From Xiheicaenibacterium sp046351325 (GTDB taxonomy: Bacteria; Myxococcota_A; Polyangia; Polyangiales; Polyangiaceae): a stretch of 64,000 nucleotides of DNA. This document shows, in pieces, positions 10,695-21,436 of this stretch. Where the stretch lies: the NCBI GenBank assembly GCA_046351325.1, contig JAXLYR010000016.1, forward strand, positions 127,285-191,284. Reading direction: 5' to 3'. The translations under genes were made by a program, and so were the position numbers. Below the pieces are notes generated by a model. The model did no database searches and was not told where the DNA came from. It saw only the letters and a list, made by a program, of their open reading frames with translations. Positions within the stretch are counted from its first letter, which is position 1; every line of letters starts with the position of its first letter.

Positions 10695-12353
10695 TCATTG
10701 GTTGCAGCGATCCAGGACCTCGGCGCCGGCCTCGGGGGTCATCGGTCCTGTGCCGCCGTATTCGGCGCGCTGCTCGCTCGTGATCGTCCGAGCGGCGGCG
10801 ATCGCCGCGAAGATGTCGGCGCCCTCGGTCGGGGTGCGCTCGTACGTGTCGAAGTCCACGTTGTAGAGCCCGAATCGCGGCGTGAAGCCCTCGATCCATT
10901 CGAAGTTGTCGTAGAGGCTCCAATGGTAATAGCCCCGCACGTCGACCCCCTCGTCGCGCGCGCGCTGGATCTGCTCGAGCGAGCGGACCACGTGCTCGGC
11001 GCGGCGCCGGCCTGTCTCGGTGGCGATACCCGACTCCGTGACGAGCAGCGGCAGGTCGGGCCACCGCGCTGAGAAGTCACTCAGGACCTCGTAAATACCC
11101 GGCTCGTAATATTCGTATTTCATGGCCGGGACGCACTTCGTCTTGTCGTCGTTCACGGGGGGCAGGCAGGCGCCGAAATCGAAGCTCGAGAAACAGGGCG
11201 TCAGCGCCAAGACAGGCACGAGCGGGTTCAAGCCCGTAACGCCCGCGCGAAAGTAGTATTGGACTCCCAGCCAATCGACGGTCCCGGCGAGCCCCGGGAT
11301 CTCGGTCTCGGCCTCGCCGTCGAGGTCCATATCCATCATCCCCGTACGCGCGGCCTCGGGGAAGAGGTAGTGATAGACGTAGACGAGCCGATCGCGCGCG
11401 GCGACGTCCTCGGGGTCGTCGCTCGGCATGTTGTTCCTGGCCGCGACCCACGCGCCCACGCTGAGGGTGAAGCCCACGTCCGCCGCGCTGCCGTCGTTGT
11501 CGGCGTCGATCGTGTCAGCGGCCTTGATTGCGGCATAGCCGGCCGCGTGCATTCGCAGATAGTCGGCGACGACAGGCAGGAACTGATTGAGGAGCTTGTC
11601 CTCGGAGAGGATGGTCGACCGCCCCGGGGGGAAGCTGCCGACCCCGTACGACGCGAGGAGGTAATTCACCGGCTCGTTCACGGTCCCCCACTCGTCGACC
11701 CGGTCCCCGAAGCGCTGCGCGAGGAGCTCGGCGTACTGGCGGAACTCCTCGACGATCTGCGGCCCACCCTCCGGATTGCCGAGTCCGCAGAGGTTCGTAT
11801 CGCTTACACCGTTGTCACAGTTCGGGTCGCGCGGGTCGGCGACCCAAACAGGGTTCGAGAAATGATGGACCGTCACCATCGGACGGATCCCCGCGGCGAC
11901 GAGCGCGTCGATGAGGTCGTCGTAGTGTTGGAGGGTGGCCTCGTCGATGACGTCGCGCTGGGGCTCCACGCGCGCCCACTCGATGCTGAAGCGATAGGAG
12001 TCCACGCCGAGCTCCTGGAGCAAGGCGATGTCCTCGATCGCGAGCGAATAGCCGTCCGAGGCGTCACCGACTGGGGCCTTGCCTTTGCCGAGTCCCGCGG
12101 GCGGCTCGCTGGTGAAGACGTACCAATCGGTGTTCTCGTTTTGGTCCTCGATCTGCGTCGCTGCCGTGGCCGCCCCGAATCGGAACGAGCCCGCACCCGA
12201 CGCCTGCGTCAGCGACCCGATGGCCGGCAGCTCGATCGGCGTGGGGGGAGCGCCCCCGCCGCCACCAGCGCCGCCGCTCTCACCCGAGTCGCCGCATGAA
12301 ACCGCGAGAGGCACCGACAGCGCGAGGGCCGAAGCCGCCAAGGTCCACTTCAT
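10695..12353 (-). CDS. Family-1 glycoside hydrolase (beta-glucosidase-like) lipoprotein
   Basis: 552 residues. A signal peptide ends at AVSC, followed by a Ser/Gly-rich linker, so it is probably exported and lipidated. Family-1 landmarks are the FRFGAATAATQIE start of the barrel, TVHHFSNPVWV, the acid/base Glu in TVNEP (about 227) and the nucleophile Glu in LLVTESG (about 440). The C-terminal YYHWSLYDNFEWIEGF segment carries the aglycone/glycone-site residues. It would hydrolyse beta-linked sugars outside the cell or in the periplasm. A Cys-containing insertion (ALTPCFSSFDFGACLPP) is unusual. The gene stands 14 bases from the next leftward gene. Confidence 0.93.
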   Translation of the reverse strand: MKWTLAASALALSVPLAVSCGDSGESGGAGGGGGAPPTPIELPAIGSLTQASGAGSFRFGAATAATQIEDQNENTDWYVFTSEPPAGLGKGKAPVGDASDGYSLAIEDIALLQELGVDSYRFSIEWARVEPQRDVIDEATLQHYDDLIDALVAAGIRPMVTVHHFSNPVWVADPRDPNCDNGVSDTNLCGLGNPEGGPQIVEEFRQYAELLAQRFGDRVDEWGTVNEPVNYLLASYGVGSFPPGRSTILSEDKLLNQFLPVVADYLRMHAAGYAAIKAADTIDADNDGSAADVGFTLSVGAWVAARNNMPSDDPEDVAARDRLVYVYHYLFPEAARTGMMDMDLDGEAETEIPGLAGTVDWLGVQYYFRAGVTGLNPLVPVLALTPCFSSFDFGACLPPVNDDKTKCVPAMKYEYYEPGIYEVLSDFSARWPDLPLLVTESGIATETGRRRAEHVVRSLEQIQRARDEGVDVRGYYHWSLYDNFEWIEGFTPRFGLYNVDFDTYERTPTEGADIFAAIAAARTITSEQRAEYGGTGPMTPEAGAEVLDRCNQ

Positions 12354-12469
12354 GGGCGCGAGTAAACCATAACGAGAGGCTCGACGCCTGCCCTGGGCGC
12401 CGCTCCTTCGGCTTTGCTACGCTGCTCGAGCTTGCCGCCCGCTTGTTGCAGTAACCGCGTGGATCCCCG

Positions 12470-14080
<1,611 letters not shown>

Positions 14081-14183
14081 CGGCGCCGACTCGGTGCTCG
14101 CGAGTGCGGAGTCGCTCCTACGTGCTTATCGTGAGGGGCGAGTCGAGCGCCAATCCCAACATGCTTCGAGCAAGGGAGTCCTC

Positions 14184-14966
14184 GTGTCCACCCTCACTAT
14201 CCTCATTATCGTAGCTTCGACGGTCGTCCCTATCGCGCTCATCGCGTTGGTCTTGGGCGCGCTCTTCCGCAGCCAGGCGAAGACCGATGAGCTCTTGAAG
14301 ACTGGGACGCCCGCGCGCGCCCGCATCCTTCAACTCGGCACTACGGGCATGTCGGTCGCGGTCATGGGGCATCGACACCTCAAGCTGCTCTTGACGGTCG
14401 AGGTCCAGCAGCCCGGTAGGCCGCCTTACGTCGCAACGTTCGACCAGCTCGTCTCCGAGCTCCAAATCCCCAGTGTGCAGCCGGGCACGTTCATCGAGCT
14501 GCGCATCGATCCGAACAACCCGTCTCGCATGGCGCTCGCGGGCATCATCCCACCCAATCAAGCGGGCTTCGCGCCGCAAGCTGGCCCGCCCGCAGGGTGG
14601 GGTGGACAACCCGGTTACGGAACCCCAGCGGCCCCGATGGTGATGGGCGTCGCGCGCCCCAACTACCGCAGCTCTCTACCGATGATCCTGGTCATTCTGT
14701 TCCTCACGACCGTGCCGATCACCGCGATCATGCTCTATACGTTCGTCGACTTCGGCAGCCTATTCGGCAAGAGCCAAACCACCAAAGACGGCAAGAAGGT
14801 CGGTAATGTCTGCGAGCAGGCCGCCCACTGCTGCAAGGTCGTTACCGGGGATTCGGGGTCGGCCTGCGACAATTACAAAGAAGGCCCGATGCCGGTCGAG
14901 GGCTGCCGAAGCGCGCTCGAGCAATACCGCGACACCGCGCAGAAGCTCGGCAAGAGCTGCGACTGA
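14184..14966 (+). CDS. Membrane protein with DUF3592-like domain
   Basis: 260 residues from a GTG at 14184 with an AAGGGAG ribosome-binding site six bases upstream. A longer GTG start at 14094 has no such site. Hydrophobic helices lie at the N-terminus (STLTILIIVASTVVPIALIA) and around residues 176-198. The beta-rich region between them (GTPARARILQLGTTG, then FIELRIDPNNPSRMAL) resembles DUF3592-type domains. The C-terminal 60 residues hold several Cys (CEQAAHCCKVV, then CDN and GCRS), suggesting disulfides outside the membrane. Function unknown. Confidence 0.75.
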   Translation: MSTLTILIIVASTVVPIALIALVLGALFRSQAKTDELLKTGTPARARILQLGTTGMSVAVMGHRHLKLLLTVEVQQPGRPPYVATFDQLVSELQIPSVQPGTFIELRIDPNNPSRMALAGIIPPNQAGFAPQAGPPAGWGGQPGYGTPAAPMVMGVARPNYRSSLPMILVILFLTTVPITAIMLYTFVDFGSLFGKSQTTKDGKKVGNVCEQAAHCCKVVTGDSGSACDNYKEGPMPVEGCRSALEQYRDTAQKLGKSCD

Positions 14967-15007
14967 CCAGCCTTCTCAGGGCGCATCGTTTGACGCAGCA
15001 TGCGCCG

Positions 15008-16504
15008 ATGTTTCATCGCTCGGCGCCGCTCTTCGCTCTCTTCTTGTTGGCCGCTTGCTCGGAGGCCTCCAATCAACCAAGCGCTTCGAGCAGCGCGGTC
15101 GTGAGCGTCGGCAGCACGCCGAGCGCTGTGGCCTCGGCCGCGCTGTCCGCGCGGCTTGCGGCGTTGTCTTCTGTCGCGTCTGCGTCGGCGAGCGCGAGCG
15201 CCGCGCCCACGCTGCCGCCCCTCGACGAGAAGGGTCTGCTCGAGGCCGCGAAGGCCATCGTCGAGGACATCGGTAAAGGGAATTACGACGGGGCGCTCGC
15301 GCGCTGCGCGCCCTCCCTGCGAGACGCCTTGAAGAGCGACAAGCTCCACGACGCGTGGACGAAGAGCACGGGGGACAAAGGGGCTTACGAGGGTATCGAC
15401 ACCGTCTCGCGCCAACCGAAACGGGGGATGTTGGTCGCGCGCGTGCGCGTGCGCCTGACGAAGGGTTCGATGGACGTGACGCTCGCGGTCTCCGAGCACG
15501 GCAGCCAACCCGACACTCTGTTCTTCGGCAAAGCGCAGGACCCCTGGACGCCGGCGAGCTACAGCGATCCCTCCAAGTTCGACGCGGTGGAGGTCATCGT
15601 CGGCGACATGGAGACCGGCCTCCCGGGCACGCTCCTCGTGCCGAAGGGCGACGGCCCCTTCCCCGCGGCGATTCTGGTCCACGGTTCGGGCCCGAGCGAT
15701 CGCGACGAGAGCATCGGCCCGTCCAAGCCCTTTCGCGACCTCGCCGAGGGGCTCGCGTCTCGCGGGGTCGCCGTCCTCCGCTACGAGAAGCGCACGCTCG
15801 GGCACGTCCCCGACCTCTCGATCAACCCTCTGAATCTGACGGTGAAGGAGGAGTACTATGACGATGTCAAAGCTGCGGTCGCGACGCTCTCGGCGACGCC
15901 CAAGATCGACGCGAAGCGGCTGGTCATCGTCGGCCACTCGATGGGAGCTTGGCTGACTCCGGAGTTCCTGACCCAGAACCCGAGCGTCGCCGCCGGGGCG
16001 CTCCTATCCGGCAATGCGAGGCCGATGTTGGACCTGCTCGAGCCGCAGTTCACCTATCTCGCGAAGGCCGATGACAAGAAGGTAAGCGAAGCGGAGCAGG
16101 CGAGCATCGACAAGATCCGCGAGCAGGTGAAGAACGCCAAGGCGCCCGACCTCAAGCCCGACGCGGCGGCCTCGACCATGCCGCTCGGGCTCCCCGCCGT
16201 TTATTGGCTCGCCGTGCGCGACTATGACGCCGTTAAAGTTGCAAAGACTATCGCGCAGCCCCTCTTCATCGCGCAGGGCGAGCGGGACTACCAAGTCACC
16301 GCCGCCGACGACTTCGCCCTTTGGAAGAAGGCCCTCAAGGGACGGAAGGACACGACGCTGAAGCTCTATCCGAAGCTCAATCACCCTCTCATCGCAGGGG
16401 ACGGGCCGAGCTCGCCGGCCGACTACGAGGTATTCGGGCACGTCGACGGCGCTGTCGTCGGGGACCTCGCGAGCTTCATCCTCGGGCTCGCTACGCCGAA
16501 GTGA
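15008..16504 (+). CDS. Lipoprotein with DUF3887-like and alpha/beta-hydrolase domains
   Basis: 498 residues from the ATG at 15008; a TTG six codons upstream is an alternative. The lipobox is LLAAC. After a Ser/Ala-rich linker, about 100 residues (GNYDGALARCAPSLRDAL) resemble DUF3887, a cystatin-like module often fused to hydrolases. The hydrolase domain follows, with the oxyanion region HGSGPSDRDE, the nucleophile Ser in GHSMGA (about 311), an acidic residue after FIAQGERDYQV and the catalytic His in LNHPLI. It is probably an envelope-located esterase or peptidase of the S9/S15-like group; the substrate is unknown. Confidence 0.85.
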   Translation: MFHRSAPLFALFLLAACSEASNQPSASSSAVVSVGSTPSAVASAALSARLAALSSVASASASASAAPTLPPLDEKGLLEAAKAIVEDIGKGNYDGALARCAPSLRDALKSDKLHDAWTKSTGDKGAYEGIDTVSRQPKRGMLVARVRVRLTKGSMDVTLAVSEHGSQPDTLFFGKAQDPWTPASYSDPSKFDAVEVIVGDMETGLPGTLLVPKGDGPFPAAILVHGSGPSDRDESIGPSKPFRDLAEGLASRGVAVLRYEKRTLGHVPDLSINPLNLTVKEEYYDDVKAAVATLSATPKIDAKRLVIVGHSMGAWLTPEFLTQNPSVAAGALLSGNARPMLDLLEPQFTYLAKADDKKVSEAEQASIDKIREQVKNAKAPDLKPDAAASTMPLGLPAVYWLAVRDYDAVKVAKTIAQPLFIAQGERDYQVTAADDFALWKKALKGRKDTTLKLYPKLNHPLIAGDGPSSPADYEVFGHVDGAVVGDLASFILGLATPK

Positions 16505-16516
16505 TCGAGCGCCGAC

Positions 16517-17185
16517 TCAGAGCCACGCGTACGCGTGGCGCAGCGCATCGGCGCCGTCTCGATCGATGAGCGCTCCGTGAGAGAGCAAGACAGAGTCGAT
16601 GTCCCACGCGAGCATGCGGTCGACCTGTCTCCGCGCGAGCCGCCTGTCGCGCACCATGAGCGGCTCGAGGTAGCTGATGCCCGGCGCGGAGTTGCCCATG
16701 AGCTTCGCCACGACTCGGGTGCTCAAATCACGGTGCTTCGACAGGTTGAGGAGCGCGTCGGTGACGATGAGCGTCCGCGTCTTCGGGTGGTAGAAGTCGA
16801 CCTCGTTCTCGCGGCGCGACGAGAAATAGACCTGCTCGAGATCAGCGGCCCAAATGGGGTGTGGCTGATCACCGAGCACGTAGTCGAACGAGAGATCCCT
16901 GCGTTTCCACTCGAGTCCCGGACAGGCGAAGAACTTCGCGCGGGGGAACCTGTCTTGCCAGCTCGCGACGTGGAGATGATGAAAGATGCTGGGGCTGACG
17001 ACCGCCCCGACGGGCCCGAGCGCCTCGACCTCGGCGGCCGTCGCGGGGTCGAGCGCGACCGGCGAGTGAATGAGCAACTCGCCGCTCGAGAGGCGGATTA
17101 CGGTCATGCGACTACCGCACTCCACGCCAAAGAACTTAGCGTCACGCGTATCGGTCCAAATATCCTGTCGCCAGGGCGTCAACAT
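16517..17185 (-). CDS. DUF4336 protein (metallo-beta-lactamase-like fold)
   Basis: 222 residues from the ATG at 17185 (MLTPWRQDIW). The motifs RMTVIRLSSGELLIHSPV, SPSIFHHLH and LIVTDALLNL are those of DUF4336, a family related to the metallo-beta-lactamase fold in which part of the metal ligands is lost. Here the HxHxDH motif is absent and replaced by FHHLHV, so hydrolase activity is doubtful. The gene converges on the hydrolase lipoprotein and is divergent from the TPR/PEGA gene at 17231. Confidence 0.8.
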   Translation of the reverse strand: MLTPWRQDIWTDTRDAKFFGVECGSRMTVIRLSSGELLIHSPVALDPATAAEVEALGPVGAVVSPSIFHHLHVASWQDRFPRAKFFACPGLEWKRRDLSFDYVLGDQPHPIWAADLEQVYFSSRRENEVDFYHPKTRTLIVTDALLNLSKHRDLSTRVVAKLMGNSAPGISYLEPLMVRDRRLARRQVDRMLAWDIDSVLLSHGALIDRDGADALRHAYAWL

Positions 17186-17230
17186 GAGCCCTCTTATCGC
17201 ATACTGGACCGCGCCTCCGAACAGCCCGAC

Positions 17231-18206
17231 ATGAACCGCTTCGGCCTTCGCTGGATTTGCGCTCTCACCTTCGCTGCTGCGTCGACCCACGCGCCGATCG
17301 CCGCGGCGGAGGACAAATCGGCGCTCGCCGAGGGGCTCTTCGCCGACGGGGTCACGGCGCTCGGCGCAGGCCGCGTCGACGAGGCCTGCCAGCTCTTCGA
17401 GCGGGCGGTGGATCTCACCGAGCGGAGCGCAGCGGGCGGGCTGCTCGCGCTCGCGGACTGCCGTGAGAAGCAGGGGCGCCCCGCGAGCGCGTGGGCGATC
17501 TACCGCGAGGCCTTCGCGCTCTTGCACAAGCAGGGCGATCCACGCGAGACCCAGGCGAACGACGCGGCAGTGCGACTCGACGCCGTCGTGCCGCACGCCG
17601 TCGTGCACGGCGCGCCCGCGGTGGCGAGCGTGGAGGGCCTGCGGGTCCGACGCGGCGACGTGGACCTGCCGCGCGAAGCGTGGGAGCGGCCGCTCCCCGC
17701 AGACCCCGGCAAGCTCGAGGTCGTGGTGACCGCGCCGGGTCAGCCTGCGAAGAGCCGAGCTCGCCGTCGGTGCGGGCCCTGCGACGTACGAGCTCACGAT
17801 CGAGCCGTGGCCTTGCGTCGGCATGCCGTGCCCCGCGAAGCCCGTCGAAGACGAGCCGCCCGCGCTGCGCGCGACGGGCATCGCGGGCGTCGTCCTCGGC
17901 GGCGTCGGCGTGGCCTTGCTCGGGGCCTCACTGGGCGTCGCGATCGAGGGGAAGAGCCAATACGACGACGCGATCGCCGACCCCGCGAACGAGTGCGTCG
18001 CAGGCGCGTGCAACGCGCGCGGCAAGGGCGCGGTCGACGACGCTCGCGCGCTCGGTGACGCGGCGACCGGGCTGCTCGTCGCGGGCGGCGTCCTCGCGGC
18101 GGGGTTCGTCACGCTGCTGACGATCGATCTCGCGACGCGCAAGCCGCAGGGCTCGGCCGCGATATCGTTTGGGCCCCAATCAATTCGCGTCGAACTAGCG
18201 TTCTGA
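17231..18206 (+). pseudogene. TPR/PEGA membrane protein interrupted by a frameshift
   Basis: From the ATG at 17231 the frame encodes a signal peptide, a TPR-like region (ADCREKQGRPASAWAIYREA) and the start of a PEGA-like domain up to VVVTAPGQPAK near 17752. The frame then degenerates into Arg-rich sequence. The expected continuation (AELAVGAGPATYELTIEP), followed by two membrane segments and the C-terminus, is in the next frame from about 17754 to 18206. One extra base around AGAGCCGAGC (17751-17760) explains this. It is a relative of the proteins at 544-1635 and 52333-53274. It is either a recent null mutation, a programmed shift, or a sequencing error. Confidence 0.8.
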
Positions 18207-18211
18207 GCCGC

Positions 18212-19693
18212 TCACCACTCCGACTCGTAGGGGTCGTAAGGCTTGAGCCCCTCGACCTCGACGCGGCCGTCGTGCTTCGTCGTGCAATAGCGCGTGCCGT
18301 CCGCGTCGGTGCGGACGTGGTCGGCGTGCTTGAGACCCGAGTCGACGCAGAAGCTCCCGCCGCCCTTCTTGTTGAGGAGGCGCCACTTCGGGTTGCCTGC
18401 TTTCGTGGGCTGCTCGCTCGATGGCGAGCTCGTCGGCGCGCTCGTCGGCTGTGGCGCGCGGCCCGAAGCGACCACGACGGGGACGTTGCTCGCGCGCGGA
18501 CCGCTGGCCTCCGACTTCGGGCGAGACTCGCTGCGATCGTCGTCGTCGCTGCGTGAGCTCGACGAGCTCGAGCTGCTGCTGCCGCGCAGGAACACGAGCG
18601 CGCCGACGACACCCACCGCGAGGAACCCGACGATGACGGCCGGGAGCAACCACGCTCGGCGCTGCGGGGTCGGCACGAACGCGGTCGCGGGCGCGACGAT
18701 GGTCGCGGCCTCGGCGATGGCGCCTGTCTCCCGATGCGTGGGGGGGGCGCCGACTGCGCGCGAGCTCGGCGGGTAACCCACGTTCGCGACCGTCGGATCC
18801 ATCGAGTGCGGACCCGACGGGCTCGGTCGATTCGCGAGCACGTTCTCGATCGCGGCGCGCATCGCTTGGGCGGTCGGAAACCGCGCGCCCACGTCGAACG
18901 CGAGCGCGCGATCGACGATCGCGGCGACCTCGGGCGTGACCTGTGGAGCCACCGTCCGAAGCGGGGGCGCCTGCTGCGTGCCCATCTTGATGAGGAGCTC
19001 GGCGTCCGTCGTGCCCTGGTGGACGTGGCGTCCCGCGAGCAGGCGGAACATCGTGGCCCCGACCGCGAAGACGTCGACGCGACCGTCGACGTTGCCGCCC
19101 GCGATCTGCTCGGGCGGCATGTACGGCGTCGTGCCGAGCATCGCCCCGGTTCGCGTGCGGACGTTCGAGCCGCCTTGCGCCATCCGCGCGATGCCGAAAT
19201 CGAGGACCTTGATCGTCCCTTGCCGCGTGACGAAGAGGTTGTCGGGCTTGATGTCTCTGTGGACGATGCCCGCGCCGTGCGCGACCTCGAGGACCTCGAG
19301 CACGCTGCGCATCCACCGCAGGAGCTCGTCCTCGGTCAGGGGGCGATGCCGCGCGCGCTGCCCGAGCGACTCCCCACCCTCGAGCAGATCCATGACCAAG
19401 AACGGCGAGCCGTCCTCGGTCGTATCGATATCGAAGACGCCGACGATTCCCTCGTGACCGAGCTGGCTGACGGCGCGCGCCTCCTGTTCGAAGCGCGCGC
19501 GCAGCTCCTTCGACACGGCGATCTGCGGGTGCAGGATCTTGATCGCGACGCGTCGGCCGATCTTGTGGGTCGCCGCGTAGACCGCGGCCATCCCGCCGAC
19601 GCCGAGGAGTGCGTCGATGCGCCATTTGCCGAGGAGCGTGGTGCCAACGCGCGCCTGACATCGCTCGAGCTCTGCCTGCTCGGACTCCATCAT
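18212..19693 (-). CDS. Ser/Thr protein kinase with C-terminal membrane anchor
   Basis: 493 residues. The Gly-loop is LLGVGGMAAVY, the catalytic Lys is 52 (AIKIL), HRDIKPDN starts at 145 and LDFGIAR contains DFG at 165-167. The kinase lobe ends about 285. One membrane helix spans about 347-369, followed by a poly-Ser run and an acidic stretch. The C-terminal 60 residues (GNPKWRLLNKKGGGSFCVDSG) lie outside the membrane and contain two Cys. The ATG at 19693 overlaps the stop of the upstream oxygenase-like gene (ATGA), so the two are translationally coupled. It converges on the frameshifted TPR/PEGA gene. Confidence 0.94.
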   Translation of the reverse strand: MMESEQAELERCQARVGTTLLGKWRIDALLGVGGMAAVYAATHKIGRRVAIKILHPQIAVSKELRARFEQEARAVSQLGHEGIVGVFDIDTTEDGSPFLVMDLLEGGESLGQRARHRPLTEDELLRWMRSVLEVLEVAHGAGIVHRDIKPDNLFVTRQGTIKVLDFGIARMAQGGSNVRTRTGAMLGTTPYMPPEQIAGGNVDGRVDVFAVGATMFRLLAGRHVHQGTTDAELLIKMGTQQAPPLRTVAPQVTPEVAAIVDRALAFDVGARFPTAQAMRAAIENVLANRPSPSGPHSMDPTVANVGYPPSSRAVGAPPTHRETGAIAEAATIVAPATAFVPTPQRRAWLLPAVIVGFLAVGVVGALVFLRGSSSSSSSSSRSDDDDRSESRPKSEASGPRASNVPVVVASGRAPQPTSAPTSSPSSEQPTKAGNPKWRLLNKKGGGSFCVDSGLKHADHVRTDADGTRYCTTKHDGRVEVEGLKPYDPYESEW

Positions 19694-20652
19694 CGACGAT
19701 CGCCGCCCAAGCGAGCCTGCCCGACGTAGAGGCGCGAGACCAACTCACCGAGGCGATCGCGCCCCGTCTTGCCCTCGATGCGACGGACGGCCTCGATGTA
19801 CGCAGGGATGAAGCGCGCGTGATCCGGGAGGTGAGGAAGGAGCCTGCGGGTCGTCATCAGGATGGTCTCGTATCGCTTCTGCCCGCTCGCACCACCGCGA
19901 TCGAGGCCGAAGCCGCGCGCGAGCCGCTCGGGCAGGAGGTGCGCCGTGAAGGTACCGTAGTCGTCGCGGACGATGCGCCCCACGAGATTCTGCGGCCTGA
20001 GGATCACGCGACCGATCTCCGCCGCGCGCCGCGACACGCCGAGCATGTCGCCCGCGAGCGTCCGCTCGACGTAGCGCTCGAAGTCGGCGTACGTCGCGGG
20101 CAGATCGTCCGCGACGCCGAAGAGGCGCGCGAAGCGGCGACTCTCTGCGTAGAACTGCTCGCGCTCGGCGCGCGTGAGCGGGCGCACGACCCGATCGAAG
20201 ACGAAGAGCGAAGTGTCCCAGAGGGTCGCGAGGACCCAGACTTTTGCCTCGCGATCGCGCGCGTCGTAGCGCTCGCCGACCGCGAAGCGACCGACGTCTT
20301 CGTCGAGCGCGCCGCGGATCTTCGAGTGCGTGGCGTAGACCTCCCGAGCGGCCGCGACGGCCTCGTCGAGATCACCGAAGACCATCCGGAAGATGCGCTG
20401 GAACGTCGCTCGGAAGCGCTGGGCCGGATCGCTCCGCGTGACCGAGTGCTCGCTGATCGCGCCAGCTACGAACGGATGCGCGAGCTGCAGCAGCGCTGCG
20501 CGACCTGCACCGAGGAAGACGGCTGCCTCTCGCGAGACCTCCCACGCCATCGTCCCCGGGCCGAAGATCCCTGCTCGCGGATCAGCGACCTCGGCGCGCA
20601 GCGCGACGAGGTCCGCTTCGATTTCGTGCCTCTGGACGCGCGCCTGACGCAC
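19690..20652 (-). CDS. MpaB-type (DUF2236) oxygenase-like protein
   Basis: 320 residues. The segment GIFGPGTMAWEVSREAAVFLGAGRAALLQLAHPFVAGAI and the later DSLFVFDRV-like region (TLWDTSLFVFDRVV) are characteristic of DUF2236, the family of latex-clearing protein and fungal MpaB oxygenase. These proteins bind b-type heme with conserved His/Arg residues. The His in LAHPFV and the Arg/Lys in the helix before it are candidates. The reaction here is unknown; oxidative cleavage of a hydrophobic substrate is the family precedent. It is coupled by a four-base overlap to the downstream kinase, an unusual pairing. Confidence 0.85.
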   Translation of the reverse strand: MRQARVQRHEIEADLVALRAEVADPRAGIFGPGTMAWEVSREAAVFLGAGRAALLQLAHPFVAGAISEHSVTRSDPAQRFRATFQRIFRMVFGDLDEAVAAAREVYATHSKIRGALDEDVGRFAVGERYDARDREAKVWVLATLWDTSLFVFDRVVRPLTRAEREQFYAESRRFARLFGVADDLPATYADFERYVERTLAGDMLGVSRRAAEIGRVILRPQNLVGRIVRDDYGTFTAHLLPERLARGFGLDRGGASGQKRYETILMTTRRLLPHLPDHARFIPAYIEAVRRIEGKTGRDRLGELVSRLYVGQARLGGDRR

Positions 20653-20660
20653 GACCCGAA

Positions 20661-21275
20661 CTAGAAGCCGAGCACGATTTCGGGTTGTGCGTCGAAGTCG
20701 AGCTGGATGCTCGCTGGGGTCGGCGTCATGTCGACCTCGACCACCACGTCGACGGGGATGATGATGTCTTCCTTGTTTTGGACCTGATCCTTCAGCTGAT
20801 CGACGGGCTCGCCCTCGATGGTCACGGTGAAGGGCGGGGGGGTGTCGAGGTCGGCCTCGGTCAGGATCGTCGTGTCGAAGGCCTTGCCGTCGAGCGACAA
20901 GAGCCCCGTCGGGCGCTCGTTCGTCGCGGGATCGATGACGTTGAAGGCGGACACGTTGATGTTGATCTTGCTGACGGCCTGCGCACCCTCGAGCTCGGGG
21001 TTGTCGGAGTAGTCCGAGGCCTGGATGGCGAGCACGTCTTGGTGGAAGTTGAACGTGCAGTGATCCGCCGTGCCGCTGCTCGTGACGACGTATTTACCCT
21101 CGGGGTCCGAGATCGCGTCGCCGCACTGATAGTCCTGGGGAACATCGATGGTCGTGGAGCCCGAGATGGGCGGCACACCATCGTCGGCGCCGAGCGTGTA
21201 GAGGTCGACCTCCCCACAGGCGGAGAGCACCGGTAAGGAAAGCAGCGTGGCGACGACGAGCAATCGATGAGACAT
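20661..21275 (-). CDS. Lipoprotein of unknown function
   Basis: 204 residues with a clear type II signal peptide (lipobox LSAC, Cys20). The rest is predicted beta-rich and acidic, with one likely disulfide pair (CGDAISDPEG and HCTFNF) and a C-terminal PASIQLDFDAQPEIVLGF. The repeated alternation of hydrophobic and polar residues suggests a beta-sandwich. No catalytic motif is visible. It is the first gene of a leftward run with the MpaB-like and kinase genes (eight-base gap), so it may supply an envelope component to that group. Confidence 0.75.
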   Translation of the reverse strand: MSHRLLVVATLLSLPVLSACGEVDLYTLGADDGVPPISGSTTIDVPQDYQCGDAISDPEGKYVVTSSGTADHCTFNFHQDVLAIQASDYSDNPELEGAQAVSKININVSAFNVIDPATNERPTGLLSLDGKAFDTTILTEADLDTPPPFTVTIEGEPVDQLKDQVQNKEDIIIPVDVVVEVDMTPTPASIQLDFDAQPEIVLGF

Positions 21276-21436
21276 GGAGCCTCCAACGTGAAGGAGAAGT
21301 CAGGACCTTCGCGTGCACTTTGGGATGCAGCCGATCACATGCGAGTTCAGACCGCGACCCCGTGGTGCATGCAGAGCGCGCTCGAAGCGAGCCTCACCAG
21401 CATAGCGCCGAGAGAAACGCTCGAGTAGCGAGCGGC

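Noticed and set aside
16517..18142. Upstream extension of the DUF4336 frame (541 residues)
   Set aside because: Residues before MLTPWRQDIW are antisense to the TPR/PEGA gene and have no domain features.
21276..21436. 161-base gap between the SspB-like and small lipoprotein genes checked for RNA genes
   Set aside because: No tRNA-like cloverleaf, no terminator and no open frame with character.
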